A stretch of DNA of 6,480 bases, from the NCBI GenBank assembly GCA_023416175.1, contig JAEZIE010000007.1, forward strand, positions 1 through 6,480, written 5' to 3'. Source of the DNA: Bacillota bacterium. GTDB taxonomy: Bacteria; Bacillota; Clostridia; Christensenellales; CAG-138. The translations under genes and the position numbers were made by a program. This document shows positions 1 to 6,100 of this stretch, one piece after another; position 1 is the first letter of the stretch; the number at the start of each line of letters is the position of its first letter. Under the pieces are notes generated by a model that did no database searches, was not told where the DNA came from, and worked only from the letters and a program-made list of their open reading frames with translations.

Positions 1-324
1 TTCCTTTCCGGCGCTTTGGCGGGCTTGGTCGGCTTCATCCAGTGCTCGGGCGCTGACTATACCATTACGGATACCACCGCTGGCGGCGTCGGTTTTACGG
101 CCATCACCGTCGCGTGGTTAAGTAAACTCAATCCGTATGTCATGGTGCTTGTGGCGGTTGCCATCGCGGTACTTGAAAAGGGCGCGAACAAAATTCAGAC
201 CACGTTTAAGATCCCCGCATCCGCGGCGGAGGTGCTCACGGGCATTATCCTCTTCTTCATGCTCGGGTGCGAGTTCTTCATCAACTACAGGCTCATATTC
301 CGCGGCAGAAAGGAGCGCAACTGA
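1..324 (+). CDS. ABC importer permease, nucleoside/simple-sugar (BmpA-partner) type, C-terminal part
   Basis: This is an inner-membrane permease of an ABC importer of the BPD_transp_2 family, the branch that works with BmpA-like binding proteins on nucleosides or simple sugars. The gene is cut by the window edge, so only 107 C-terminal residues are visible, read from base 1 to a TGA at 322-324. The visible part has the family's typical ending: a G-G-V-G-F-T-A-I-T-V-A-W stretch (residues about 28-39), a hydrophobic helix (about 44-58), the E-K-G-A-N segment followed by a short loop with P-A-S-A-A-E-V, and a last hydrophobic helix ending in a basic tail (R-G-R-K-E-R-N). The stop overlaps the next permease start by one base (TGATG), so the two are one translational unit. 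A binding protein and ATPase would be expected upstream, outside the window. The family is fairly sure; the substrate is inferred only from family likeness. Confidence 0.85.
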   Translation, partial: FLSGALAGLVGFIQCSGADYTITDTTAGGVGFTAITVAWLSKLNPYVMVLVAVAIAVLEKGANKIQTTFKIPASAAEVLTGIILFFMLGCEFFINYRLIFRGRKERN

Positions 325-335
325 TGGATCTTTAA
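309..335 (+). other. Expected start of second permease, with premature in-frame TAA
   Basis: A strong ribosome binding site AAAGGAG (309-315) sits 8 bases before ATG 324-326, the same spacing seen before serC and serA. This ATG also overlaps the upstream TGA, as expected for coupled permease genes. The frame then reads Met-Asp-Leu-TAA (stop at 333-335), after which the same frame continues open through Ile-Asn-Leu-Ile-Asn-Ala-Ala-Val-Leu and the whole permease. So the reading frame is intact but carries a nonsense codon at position 4. A single base change, for example from CAA or TTA, would explain it, and so would a base-calling or assembly error. Confidence 0.8.
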
Positions 336-359
336 ATCAACCTCATCAATGCCGCCGTA

Positions 360-1301
360 TTGGCGGGCACGCCGCTGCTCCTTGGCACCATGGGCGAGAT
401 ATTGACGGAGAAATCCGGCAACCTCAACCTGGGCGTGGAAGGCATGATGTTCATGGGCGGCATCGCAGGCCTGGCGTCCTCGTTCTACTATGAGGCAGCG
501 GCGGGCGCTGCTGCGAACGGCTTCGTTTCAGCGCTGCTCGCGGTATTGGGCGCATTCCTCTGCGGCGGATTCGGCGCGCTCATTTACAGCTTTTTGACCG
601 TAACGCTGCGCGCCAACCAAAACGTCACCGGCCTTACGCTCACCATATTCGGCACCGGCTTTGCCAACTTCTTCGGCGAACATATGGCATTAAAAGCGGG
701 CGGCTATGCTGCGGTGTCGGATATAACGAAGGCGGCGTTCGGTAACATCACCATCCCCGGGCTTTCGAATATTCCGTATATCGGCAAGCTGCTCTTTGGC
801 TATAACTTTGTTGTTTACCTGGGCGTCGTCATCGCGCTGATACTGGCGTGGTTTTTAGGGCGCACCCGCACGGGGCTTAATCTCAGGGCCGTTGGTGAAA
901 GCCCGGCGACCGCGGATGCGGCGGGGCTTAACGTGGCACGCTATAAGTATCTGGCCACCTGCATCGGCGGCGGCATCTGCGGCCTGGGCGGTATGTATGT
1001 CACCATGGTCACCTGCAAAGGCGTCTGGGTGCACAACAGCATCAACGGCCAAGGCTGGATCGCGGTTGCTTTGGTTATCTTCGCAGCTTGGAGTCCCATG
1101 CGCGGGCTGTTGGGCGCGCTGCTCTTTGGCGGCCTTTCCATCATGCGTATGTACGTGGATCTTGGTATCCCCATGCAGATCTACGATATGCTGCCGTTTG
1201 TGGCGACCGTTCTTGTACTGATCCTCACCAGCATCCGGGAAAGCCGCGAACACGCGCAGCCCAAATCGTGCGGCAACAACTACTTCCGCGAGGAACGCTA
1301 G
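360..1301 (+). CDS. Second ABC importer permease, nucleoside/simple-sugar type (5' end disrupted)
   Basis: This is the second transmembrane subunit of the same BPD_transp_2-type importer, pairing with the upstream permease to form the channel. Counting from TTG 360, the first possible start after the in-frame stop, it has 313 residues; from the expected ATG at 324 it would have about 325. Family hallmarks are the N-terminal G-E-I-L-T-E-K-S-G-N-L-N-L-G-V-E-G block (residues 12-28) and the cytoplasmic coupling motif T-G-L-N-L-R-A-V-G-E-S-P followed by A-D-A-A-G-L-N-V (171-192), which docks on the ATPase. Hydrophobic helices lie at about 30-42, 56-83, 90-106, 148-167, 200-217, 232-245, 250-264 and 277-291. 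No ribosome binding site precedes TTG 360 or ATG 390, so expression would depend on reinitiation or on readthrough of TAA 333-335. The remaining 313 codons show no damage, suggesting a very recent mutation or a sequence error rather than an old pseudogene. Confidence 0.8.
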   Translation: MAGTPLLLGTMGEILTEKSGNLNLGVEGMMFMGGIAGLASSFYYEAAAGAAANGFVSALLAVLGAFLCGGFGALIYSFLTVTLRANQNVTGLTLTIFGTGFANFFGEHMALKAGGYAAVSDITKAAFGNITIPGLSNIPYIGKLLFGYNFVVYLGVVIALILAWFLGRTRTGLNLRAVGESPATADAAGLNVARYKYLATCIGGGICGLGGMYVTMVTCKGVWVHNSINGQGWIAVALVIFAAWSPMRGLLGALLFGGLSIMRMYVDLGIPMQIYDMLPFVATVLVLILTSIRESREHAQPKSCGNNYFREER

Positions 1302-1326
1302 ACGCTCTGCCCTAATATGATAGGCT

Positions 1327-1345
1327 ACCCCTCCTTAGGAAGGGT
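1327..1345 (+). terminator. Weak hairpin after the permease operon
   Basis: An imperfect inverted repeat ACCC-c-TCC / GGA-a-GGGT with a 3-base loop lies 25 bases after the permease stop and before serC. Only TTT follows it, so it is at best a weak terminator; it could equally be chance. No convincing promoter was found in the rest of the 89-base gap to serC. Confidence 0.3.
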
Positions 1346-1375
1346 TTCGGGAAATATCTCTGCAATAAACATCAC

Positions 1376-1382
1376 AAAGGAG
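1376..1382 (+). promoter_or_regulatory. Ribosome binding site of serC
   Basis: AAAGGAG lies 8 bases before ATG 1391. It fixes that ATG as the start and rules out the in-frame GTG at 1382, which overlaps the ribosome binding site itself. Confidence 0.85.
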
Positions 1383-1390
1383 TGAACATT

Positions 1391-2470
1391 ATGTCTTACG
1401 ACCGTATCTTTAACTTCTCGGCAGGTCCCTCCATGCTCCCGCTGTCCGTGTTGGAAATTGCAAGGGACGAAATACTGAACTACCATGGCTCCGGCATGAG
1501 CGTGATGGAAATGAGCCATCGCTCCAAGGTATATGAGGAGATCATCGGCTCTGCGGAGACGCTTCTGCGCGAGGTCATGGGGATTCCCGCAAACTATAAG
1601 GTATTGTTCCTGCAGGGCGGCGCTACGCTGCAATTCGCCATGGTGCCCATGAACCTTTTAAAGACCGGCAAGGCGGATTATATCGTCACCGGCCAGTTTG
1701 CGGGCAAGGCGTATGAGGAAGCCCAGAAGTACGGTACCATCAACCTTGCAGCCACCACCAAGAAGGAAAACTTCAGCCGTATCCCGCAGCAGGATGAATT
1801 GAAGCTTGATCCTGAGGCGGACTATGTGCATATTTGCTACAACAACACCATATTCGGCACCAAGTGGAACTACATTCCCGACACCGGCAATGTGCCCCTG
1901 GTTGCGGATATGTCCAGCTGCATCCTCTCCGAACCCGTAGACGTATCGAAGTTCGGCCTCATTTATGCAGGCGCGCAGAAGAACGTTGCGCCCGCTGGCC
2001 TGACAATCGTCATCGTCCGCGAAGATCTGCTGCGCAGCGATCTGCCCGCGTTTGTGCCCACCATGTGCAATTACAAAATCATGGCGGAGAACGACAGCAT
2101 GTACAACACCCCGCCGTGCTATCCGATATACGTGTGCAAACTGGTGCTCGAATGGATCAAAGGCATGGGCGGGCTGACCGCTATGCAGGCCCACAATGAA
2201 AAGAAGGCCGCGATCCTCTATGATTATCTGGAGCAGAGCAAGGTCTTCAAAAGTCCCGTCTCCAAGGAAAGCCGCTCCATCATGAACGTTACCTTCCGTG
2301 CGGAAAGCGATGAAGTGAACGATGCGTTTGTCAAGGCCGCTTCAAAGTCCGGCATGGTCAATTTGAAGGGCCACCGATCCGTGGGCGGCATGCGCGCTTC
2401 CATCTATAACGCCATGCCCATCGAAGGCGTGGAAAAACTCGTTTCCTTCCTGAAGGAATTCGAGAAATAG
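1391..2470 (+). CDS. serC: Phosphoserine aminotransferase SerC
   Basis: SerC is a cytoplasmic PLP enzyme that converts 3-phosphohydroxypyruvate plus glutamate to O-phosphoserine plus 2-oxoglutarate, the second step of serine synthesis; some members also act in pyridoxine synthesis. The protein has 359 residues, the usual length (E. coli about 362). It opens with the family signature N-F-S-A-G-P-S-M-L-P (residues 8-17). The cofactor phosphate loop Q-G-G-A-T-L-Q-F is at 75-82. The Schiff-base lysine is K197 in G-A-Q-K-N, followed by A-P-A-G-L-T-I-V. The T-P-P-C-Y-P-I-Y segment and the C-terminal H-R-S-V-G-G-M-R-A-S-I-Y-N block, which helps hold the substrate phosphate, are also present. All key elements are intact. 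serA follows on the same strand and supplies the substrate. No serB-like phosphatase gene is in the window. Confidence 0.97.
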   Translation: MSYDRIFNFSAGPSMLPLSVLEIARDEILNYHGSGMSVMEMSHRSKVYEEIIGSAETLLREVMGIPANYKVLFLQGGATLQFAMVPMNLLKTGKADYIVTGQFAGKAYEEAQKYGTINLAATTKKENFSRIPQQDELKLDPEADYVHICYNNTIFGTKWNYIPDTGNVPLVADMSSCILSEPVDVSKFGLIYAGAQKNVAPAGLTIVIVREDLLRSDLPAFVPTMCNYKIMAENDSMYNTPPCYPIYVCKLVLEWIKGMGGLTAMQAHNEKKAAILYDYLEQSKVFKSPVSKESRSIMNVTFRAESDEVNDAFVKAASKSGMVNLKGHRSVGGMRASIYNAMPIEGVEKLVSFLKEFEK

Positions 2471-2480
2471 ACTGTCCCTC

Positions 2481-2513
2481 AGGCGGTGGAGCGCCGCTTC
2501 CACCGCCTTTCTT
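2481..2513 (+). terminator. Terminator-like hairpin between serC and serA
   Basis: A perfect 10-bp stem (2481-2490 AGGCGGTGGA with 2499-2508 TCCACCGCCT) and an 8-base loop begins 11 bases after the serC stop and is followed by TTTCTT. The stem is GC-rich, but the U-tract is short and broken, so partial termination is likely. That would make serA expression lower than, or partly independent of, serC. Confidence 0.7.
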
Positions 2514-2559
2514 CAACCATTCAACAATGGCGTTGTATGGGCAGGAAAGAAAAACAGAA

Positions 2560-2566
2560 AAAGGAG
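2560..2566 (+). promoter_or_regulatory. Ribosome binding site of serA
   Basis: AAAGGAG lies 8 bases before ATG 2575. It favours this start over the in-frame ATG at 2527, which has no ribosome binding site and would add 16 hydrophilic residues not typical of the family. Confidence 0.85.
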
Positions 2567-2574
2567 TAAAAAAT

Positions 2575-3489
2575 ATGCTGCGTGTTTTGGCAAGCGACGG
2601 CATGGAGAAGAATGCTGTCAAAGCCCTGCAGGAGCTGGGCTGCGAGGTAGTGGAGCAGTTTTATGAGCCCGAAGCGCTCATGGAGCAGGTCAAAGGTTAC
2701 GACGTGCTGGTGGTGCGTTCTGCAACCAAGGTGCGCGAATCCATTATCGACGCGGCGCGTGAAACGGGCAGGCTTAAACTCATCATCCGCGGCGGTGTGG
2801 GCGTGGATAATATCGATGTCGCCTACGCGCGGGACAACGGGATTGAAGTCTGCAATACCCCGGAAGCGTCCTCCGCTTCGGTTGCGGAGCTGGCAATCGG
2901 CCACATGTTTGCTTTAGCCCGCTTCATCGGCATCGCAAACGTGACCATGCGCCAAGGCGTCTGGGAAAAGAAGGCGTATAAGGGCACCGAGATCGCCGGG
3001 AAGACGCTGGGGCTCATCGGTATTGGACGCATTGCCCGCGAAACCGGAAAGCGTGCCGCCGCCCTCGGCATGAATGTCATCTACACCAACCGCTCCGGCC
3101 ACAAGCCTGAATATGATCCATATGTGCGCTATGAGTTGGACGAATTGCTGGCGAAGTCTGACTATGTTTCTCTGCATACGCCCGGTCCCAAGGGCAGCCC
3201 CCCGATTCTCTCGGCGGAGAAGATTGCGCTGATGAAGGATGGCGCAATTCTCGTCAATACCGGCCGCGGCAACATGGTGGATACCGAAGCCGTACTTGAC
3301 GCGCTTGATTCCGGTAAGCTGCGTGGCTATGGCGCGGACGTATACGTGGAGGAGCCCTGCAAGGACGAGCGACTGCTTTCCCATCCCAAGGTCAGCATGA
3401 CCCCACATGTGGGCGGCTCCACGGTGGAGGCGCAGAGGCGCATCGGCGAGGAGATTGTGGCGCACATACGCCGCGTATTCCGCATTTAA
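2575..3489 (+). CDS. serA: D-3-phosphoglycerate dehydrogenase SerA, short form without ACT domain
   Basis: SerA oxidises 3-phosphoglycerate to 3-phosphohydroxypyruvate with NAD+, the committed step of serine synthesis, in the cytoplasm. The protein has 304 residues. Substrate-binding segments V-R-S-A-T-K-V (47-53) and R-G-G-V-G-V-D-N-I-D (72-81) are followed by the Rossmann NAD loop G-I-G-R-I-A (149-154) within the T-L-G-L-I-G stretch. The catalytic triad of the D-2-hydroxyacid dehydrogenase family is visible: R231 in N-T-G-R-G, E260 in D-V-Y-V-E-E-P and H278 in T-P-H-V-G-G-S-T. The chain ends about 25 residues after the histidine, so the ACT (and ASB) domains that give serine feedback in longer SerA forms are absent; this is the short, type III architecture. 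The last glycine of the usual GxGxxG loop is Ala here. Position next to serC supports SerA over another hydroxyacid dehydrogenase. Confidence 0.93.
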   Translation: MLRVLASDGMEKNAVKALQELGCEVVEQFYEPEALMEQVKGYDVLVVRSATKVRESIIDAARETGRLKLIIRGGVGVDNIDVAYARDNGIEVCNTPEASSASVAELAIGHMFALARFIGIANVTMRQGVWEKKAYKGTEIAGKTLGLIGIGRIARETGKRAAALGMNVIYTNRSGHKPEYDPYVRYELDELLAKSDYVSLHTPGPKGSPPILSAEKIALMKDGAILVNTGRGNMVDTEAVLDALDSGKLRGYGADVYVEEPCKDERLLSHPKVSMTPHVGGSTVEAQRRIGEEIVAHIRRVFRI

Positions 3490-3541
3490 TTGAAGTCTTC
3501 CATACGGGTGGGTGAAGCAGCCTAAACCTGCCCAGATTTAA

Positions 3542-3580
3542 AAAGGGCCTCTCCGATTGATTTCGGGGAGGCTCTTTATT
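3542..3580 (+). terminator. Intrinsic terminator after serA
   Basis: A 9-bp stem with one G-U pair (3547-3555 GCCTCTCCG with 3564-3572 CGGGGAGGC) extends outward through AAAGG / TCTTT (3542-3546 with 3573-3577). It is followed by TTTATT. It ends the serC-serA unit 52 bases after the serA stop. It is the best-formed terminator in the window. Confidence 0.88.
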
Positions 3581-3621
3581 CGCAATTCTCGAATATATAT
3601 ACACTGATTGGCCTTAAACTT

Positions 3622-3668
3622 ATAAAAATGCAAATTATTTTGCAAATCAGGGTTGATTTATCGCAAAT
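3622..3668 (+). promoter_or_regulatory. Operator-like repeats upstream of the amino acid importer
   Basis: Three direct copies of GCAAAT occur at 3630-3635, 3642-3647 and 3663-3668. The middle copy sits in the palindrome TTTGCAAA (3639-3646). An inverted repeat AAATCA-gggt-TGATTT (3644-3659) covers the -35 box of the promoter. The stretch ATAAAAATGCAAAT (3622-3635) resembles the right part of the Bacillus-type ArgR/AhrC box as I remember it, but the left half does not fit. Binding of a repressor here would block RNA polymerase. The regulator's identity is an inference. Confidence 0.45.
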
Positions 3669-3680
3669 GAATAGTATAAT
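3653..3680 (+). promoter_or_regulatory. Sigma-A type promoter of the amino acid importer
   Basis: -35 TTGATT (3653-3658) and a perfect -10 TATAAT (3675-3680) are separated by 16 bases, inside an AT-rich stretch. Transcription would begin near 3687, leaving a leader of about 26 bases before the binding-protein start at 3713. The leader is too short for a riboswitch. Confidence 0.8.
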
Positions 3681-3712
3681 TATACAAAGAAGATTTGAAA
3701 GGAAGTATAACA

Positions 3713-4501
3713 ATGAAGAAGGTAAATAAAGCGATCGCCCTGATGCTGGCTATATTGCTTGGCGCATTCGCGTTGTCGGCGTGCGCGCCCGCCGCTTCGG
3801 AAACCCCTACTATCGATAAGATCAAAAAGGCGGGTAAGCTCGTCATACTCACCAGCTCCGGCTTCGCTCCGTTTGAATACCTGGGTGCAAACAACGAGGT
3901 CGTGGGTGTGGATATGGACATCGCCAAAGCCGTTGCCGATGAGATCGGCGTGGCGCTTGAAGTGGTGGATATGGATTTTGACGGCATCATTCCGGCTGTC
4001 CAGAGCGGCAAGGGCGACCTTGGCGTAGCGGGCATCACCGCAGATGACGAACGCAGGCAGAGCGTTGATTTCTCCATCAACTATGTGGATGCAGCGCAGG
4101 TAGTTATTGTCGCCGAAGGCAGCGCCATTCAGTCCGCTGCTGACCTTGCCGGCAAGAACATCGGCGTACAGATGGGCACCACCGGCGATATATTTGTGAC
4201 GGATGAAGTGGGCGCGGGCGAGGTTCTGCGCTATAAGACCGGCCCCGATGCGGGCGTGGAACTTGCAAACGGCAAGATTGACGCCGTGGTCATTGATGAT
4301 ATACCCGCCAAGCAGATTGCGGACGCCAATAAGGGGCTTGTCGTGCTCGAAGAACCTCTTACCGAAGAACAGTACGCCATCGCGCTCAAGAAGGATGCGG
4401 CCGATCTGAAAGCGGTTGTTGATAAGGTTGTACAGAAGATGCTCGACGACGGCACAATCGCCAAGCTCATTGAGGAGCACAAGGTTGCTTCCGGTTCCTG
4501 A
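3713..4501 (+). CDS. Polar amino acid ABC importer, substrate-binding lipoprotein
   Basis: This is an extracytoplasmic solute-binding protein of family 3 that captures an amino acid and delivers it to the permease encoded downstream. The 262-residue product begins with a lipoprotein signal peptide: K2-K3, a hydrophobic core and the lipobox L-S-A-C, with C24 as the lipid-anchored residue. Binding-pocket elements of the family follow: F-A-P-F-E-Y (51-56), G-V-D-M-D-I-A-K (65-72), E-R (113-114) whose R114 should hold the ligand carboxylate, the M-G-T-T-G loop (154-158), and D195 in A-V-V-I-D, which should hold the amino group. The start is ATG 3713, with AAAGGAAG at 3698-3705. The exact ligand cannot be read from the sequence; basic or other polar amino acids are the family's usual substrates. 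The ArgR-like half box upstream only weakly hints at arginine. Confidence 0.92.
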   Translation: MKKVNKAIALMLAILLGAFALSACAPAASETPTIDKIKKAGKLVILTSSGFAPFEYLGANNEVVGVDMDIAKAVADEIGVALEVVDMDFDGIIPAVQSGKGDLGVAGITADDERRQSVDFSINYVDAAQVVIVAEGSAIQSAADLAGKNIGVQMGTTGDIFVTDEVGAGEVLRYKTGPDAGVELANGKIDAVVIDDIPAKQIADANKGLVVLEEPLTEEQYAIALKKDAADLKAVVDKVVQKMLDDGTIAKLIEEHKVASGS

Positions 4502-4522
4502 GCGAAAGAATAATAAACACGC

Positions 4523-4549
4523 CGGGCCGCAGGTTTTGCCTGCGGCCTG
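4523..4549 (+). other. Strong hairpin after the binding-protein gene (3'-end stabiliser or partial terminator)
   Basis: A perfect 9-bp stem (4525-4533 GGCCGCAGG with 4539-4547 CCTGCGGCC), extended by a G-U and a C-G pair, has a TTTTG loop and starts 21 bases after the binding-protein stop. No U-tract follows (ATTACG), so full termination is unlikely. Such hairpins between binding-protein and permease genes commonly protect the upstream message and keep the binding protein in excess; applying that here is inference. Confidence 0.65.
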
Positions 4550-4580
4550 ATTACGCAAGTGGGTATCATATACACATGGG

Positions 4581-4612
4581 ATGCATGGAAAACCGCTTTG
4601 CGCCCGATGCAT
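4581..4612 (+). repeat. Paired ATGCAT palindromes
   Basis: The 6-base palindrome ATGCAT occurs at 4581-4586 and 4607-4612, each preceded by G-rich or CG sequence (GGG and CCCG). The second copy lies between the possible -35 and -10 boxes of the internal promoter. It could be a paired operator site, or simply chance. Confidence 0.35.
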
Positions 4613-4625
4613 TATATAGTATACT
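4598..4625 (+). promoter_or_regulatory. Possible internal promoter before the permease gene
   Basis: TTGCGC (4598-4603) and TATACT (4620-4625) are 16 bases apart, in the 186-base gap between binding protein and permease. The -10 is good and the -35 is weak. It would give permease and ATPase some transcription independent of the upstream promoter. Confidence 0.45.
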
Positions 4626-4650
4626 AATTCAGGCGCCGTACATTTATGCA

Positions 4651-4666
4651 AAGCGCCCAGGCGCTT
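4651..4666 (+). repeat. Inverted repeat in permease leader
   Basis: AAGCGCC-ca-GGCGCTT is a perfect 7-bp inverted repeat with a 2-base centre, ending 9 bases before the permease ribosome binding site. An overlapping alternative GCGC-ttg-GCGC lies at 4661-4671. In RNA it would form a small hairpin near the ribosome binding site; in DNA it could be a protein site. Confidence 0.4.
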
Positions 4667-4675
4667 GGCGCAACC

Positions 4676-4683
4676 AGAGGAGG
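4676..4683 (+). promoter_or_regulatory. Ribosome binding site of the permease
   Basis: AGAGGAGG ends 4 bases before ATG 4688, closer than elsewhere in the window. It selects ATG 4688 over the in-frame ATG 4646, whose extra 14 residues would be encoded across the inverted repeat and the ribosome binding site. Confidence 0.75.
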
Positions 4684-4687
4684 ACCT

Positions 4688-5383
4688 ATGTGGGATAATT
4701 TTGGCCAACAGCTTTACAATAACATCATTGCCAACAACCGGTGGCTGCTCTATCTGGAGGGGCTAGGCAATACGCTGCTCATTACGCTCGGCGCGGCCAT
4801 CATCGGCATCATACTGGGGGCTCTGGTGGCCATCTGCAAGGTGTACGCGCAGCACAACAAAGCGCTGCGTCCGCTGGAGATGATATGCGACGTGTACCTG
4901 ACCGTTATCCGCGGTACGCCGGTGATGGTGCAGCTGCTGATATTTGCCTTCGTCATATTCGCCACGGTTTCGTTTGAATACAGCATATATGTCGCCATAT
5001 TGGCGTTTGGCATCAACTCCGGCGCATATGTTGCGGAGATCATGCGCGCAGGGATCCAGGCAGTCAGCAAAGGACAAACGGAGGCGGGCCGCTCGTTGGG
5101 GCTTTCCAACAACATGACCATGCTCCATATCGTAATGCCGCAGGCCATTAAAAACATACTGCCAGCGCTTGCCAATGAGGCGATCGTACTCTTAAAGGAA
5201 ACGGCTGTGGTTGGCTACATTGCGATGAGCGATCTGACGTACATGAGCATGATGATCCGCACACGTACCTACAGCGTTGTGCCATTGCTGCTGATTGCGG
5301 TCATATATCTTCTGGTCGTCATGCTGATGACATGGGGTCTCAGAAAGCTTGAAAGGAGGCTTGCTAAGAGTGATCACCGTTAA
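4688..5383 (+). CDS. Polar amino acid ABC importer, permease
   Basis: This is the inner-membrane channel subunit of the His/Glu/Gln/Arg/opine (HEQRo) ABC family, probably acting as a homodimer because only one permease gene is present. The protein has 231 residues, normal for the family. Hydrophobic helices lie at about 27-50, 78-95, 98-118, 160-180 and 196-217. The family signature R-G-T-P-V-M-V-Q-L is at 75-83. The cytoplasmic EAA loop that contacts the ATPase is at 132-151 (E-A-G-R-S-L-G-L ... I-V-M-P), preceded by Y-V-A-E-I-M-R-A-G-I (114-123). The gene lies between the binding protein and the ATPase, and its end overlaps the ATPase start. No defects are seen. Confidence 0.95.
   Translation: MWDNFGQQLYNNIIANNRWLLYLEGLGNTLLITLGAAIIGIILGALVAICKVYAQHNKALRPLEMICDVYLTVIRGTPVMVQLLIFAFVIFATVSFEYSIYVAILAFGINSGAYVAEIMRAGIQAVSKGQTEAGRSLGLSNNMTMLHIVMPQAIKNILPALANEAIVLLKETAVVGYIAMSDLTYMSMMIRTRTYSVVPLLLIAVIYLLVVMLMTWGLRKLERRLAKSDHR
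5352..5359 (+). promoter_or_regulatory. Ribosome binding site of the ATPase, inside the permease gene
   Basis: AAAGGAGG lies within the last codons of the permease, 10 bases before GTG 5370. The in-frame TTG codons at 5349 and 5361 overlap or touch this site, so GTG 5370 is the best start. Confidence 0.75.
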
Positions 5384-6095
5384 AGATTTACATAAACGTT
5401 TTGAGAATGTGCAGGCGCTCAACGGCGTAAACCAGCACATTGAAAAAGGGGAAAAGGTGGTCATTGTCGGGCCTTCCGGCTGCGGCAAAAGCACGCTCTT
5501 GCGCTGCCTCAACCTGATTGAAATCCCCACCTCCGGCGAGGTTTGGTTTGAGGGCGTGCGCATCAACGACGGCAAGTGCGACGTGGATGTCTTGCGCCGC
5601 AAAATGGGCATGGTGTTCCAGCAGTTCAACCTGTTTCCGCATAAGACCATCCGGCAGAACATCACGCTTGCACCCATCAAGCTCAAACTGATGGGGGAAG
5701 AAGAAGCGAATGACAACGCTGCGCGGCTTTTAAACCGCATCGGCCTGACAGATAAGGCGGACGTATACCCCGGCATGCTTTCGGGCGGGCAGCAGCAACG
5801 TGTCGCCATCGTGCGCGCGCTCGCCATGAACCCGGACGTCATGCTCTTTGATGAACCGACCTCGGCGCTCGATCCCGAGATGGTGGGCGAGGTATTGGAG
5901 GTCATGAAGGAGCTTGCGCACGAAGGCATGACGATGGTGGTGGTCACCCATGAAATGGGCTTTGCCAAGGAAGTCGCCACCCGCTGCCTGTTTATGGACG
6001 GCGGCCAGGTGCTTGAGGAAAACGCGCCGCATGCGTTCTTTAACAACCCGCAGCACCCGAGGCTGCAGGATTTTCTTTCTAAGGTGCTATATTAA
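5370..6095 (+). CDS. Polar amino acid ABC importer, ATP-binding protein (GlnQ/ArtP-like)
   Basis: This is the cytoplasmic ATPase that powers the importer. With the GTG start it has 241 residues, the usual size, and begins M-I-T-V-K-D-L as relatives do. All nucleotide-binding motifs are intact: Walker A G-P-S-G-C-G-K-S-T (34-42), Q-loop Q84 in V-F-Q-Q-F-N-L-F-P, ABC signature L-S-G-G-Q-Q-Q-R (137-144), Walker B V-M-L-F-D-E-P-T-S-A-L-D (157-168) with catalytic E162, and switch H194 in V-V-T-H-E-M-G. There is no extra C-terminal regulatory domain (such as NIL). The gene overlaps the permease by 14 bases, pointing to translational coupling. Likeness is closest to the GlnQ, ArtP and HisP group, which cannot be told apart without a search. 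Confidence 0.95.
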   Translation: MITVKDLHKRFENVQALNGVNQHIEKGEKVVIVGPSGCGKSTLLRCLNLIEIPTSGEVWFEGVRINDGKCDVDVLRRKMGMVFQQFNLFPHKTIRQNITLAPIKLKLMGEEEANDNAARLLNRIGLTDKADVYPGMLSGGQQQRVAIVRALAMNPDVMLFDEPTSALDPEMVGEVLEVMKELAHEGMTMVVVTHEMGFAKEVATRCLFMDGGQVLEENAPHAFFNNPQHPRLQDFLSKVLY

Positions 6096-6100
6096 TTACG

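Noticed and set aside
333..335. TAA recoded as an amino acid (alternative genetic code)
   Set aside because: TAA ends serA, the permease, the ATPase and the GNAT gene in this window at family-typical lengths, so general reassignment is not supported.
1302..1390. T-box or serine-responsive riboswitch before serC
   Set aside because: The gap is only 89 bases, lacks a T-box sequence and shows only one weak hairpin, which is too little for a known amino acid riboswitch.
1850..1880. Odd SerC sequence N-N-T-I-F-G in place of the E. coli-like N-E-T-I-D-G
   Set aside because: As I recall, Gram-positive SerC proteins carry a similar N-N-T-I-x-G form, so this is ordinary family variation.
1658..2194. 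178-codon open frame on the minus strand
   Set aside because: It is antisense to serC, which is complete with its lysine and signature blocks; no motif or ribosome binding site supports the minus frame.
3680..4708. 342-codon open frame on the minus strand
   Set aside because: It lies opposite the binding-protein gene, whose signal peptide, lipobox and binding residues are clear. The minus frame has no recognisable motif and crosses the promoter and hairpin.
5192..6046. 284-codon open frame on the minus strand
   Set aside because: It is opposite the ATPase and the permease end, where all ABC motifs are intact on the plus strand; it is a shadow produced by GC-rich codon use.
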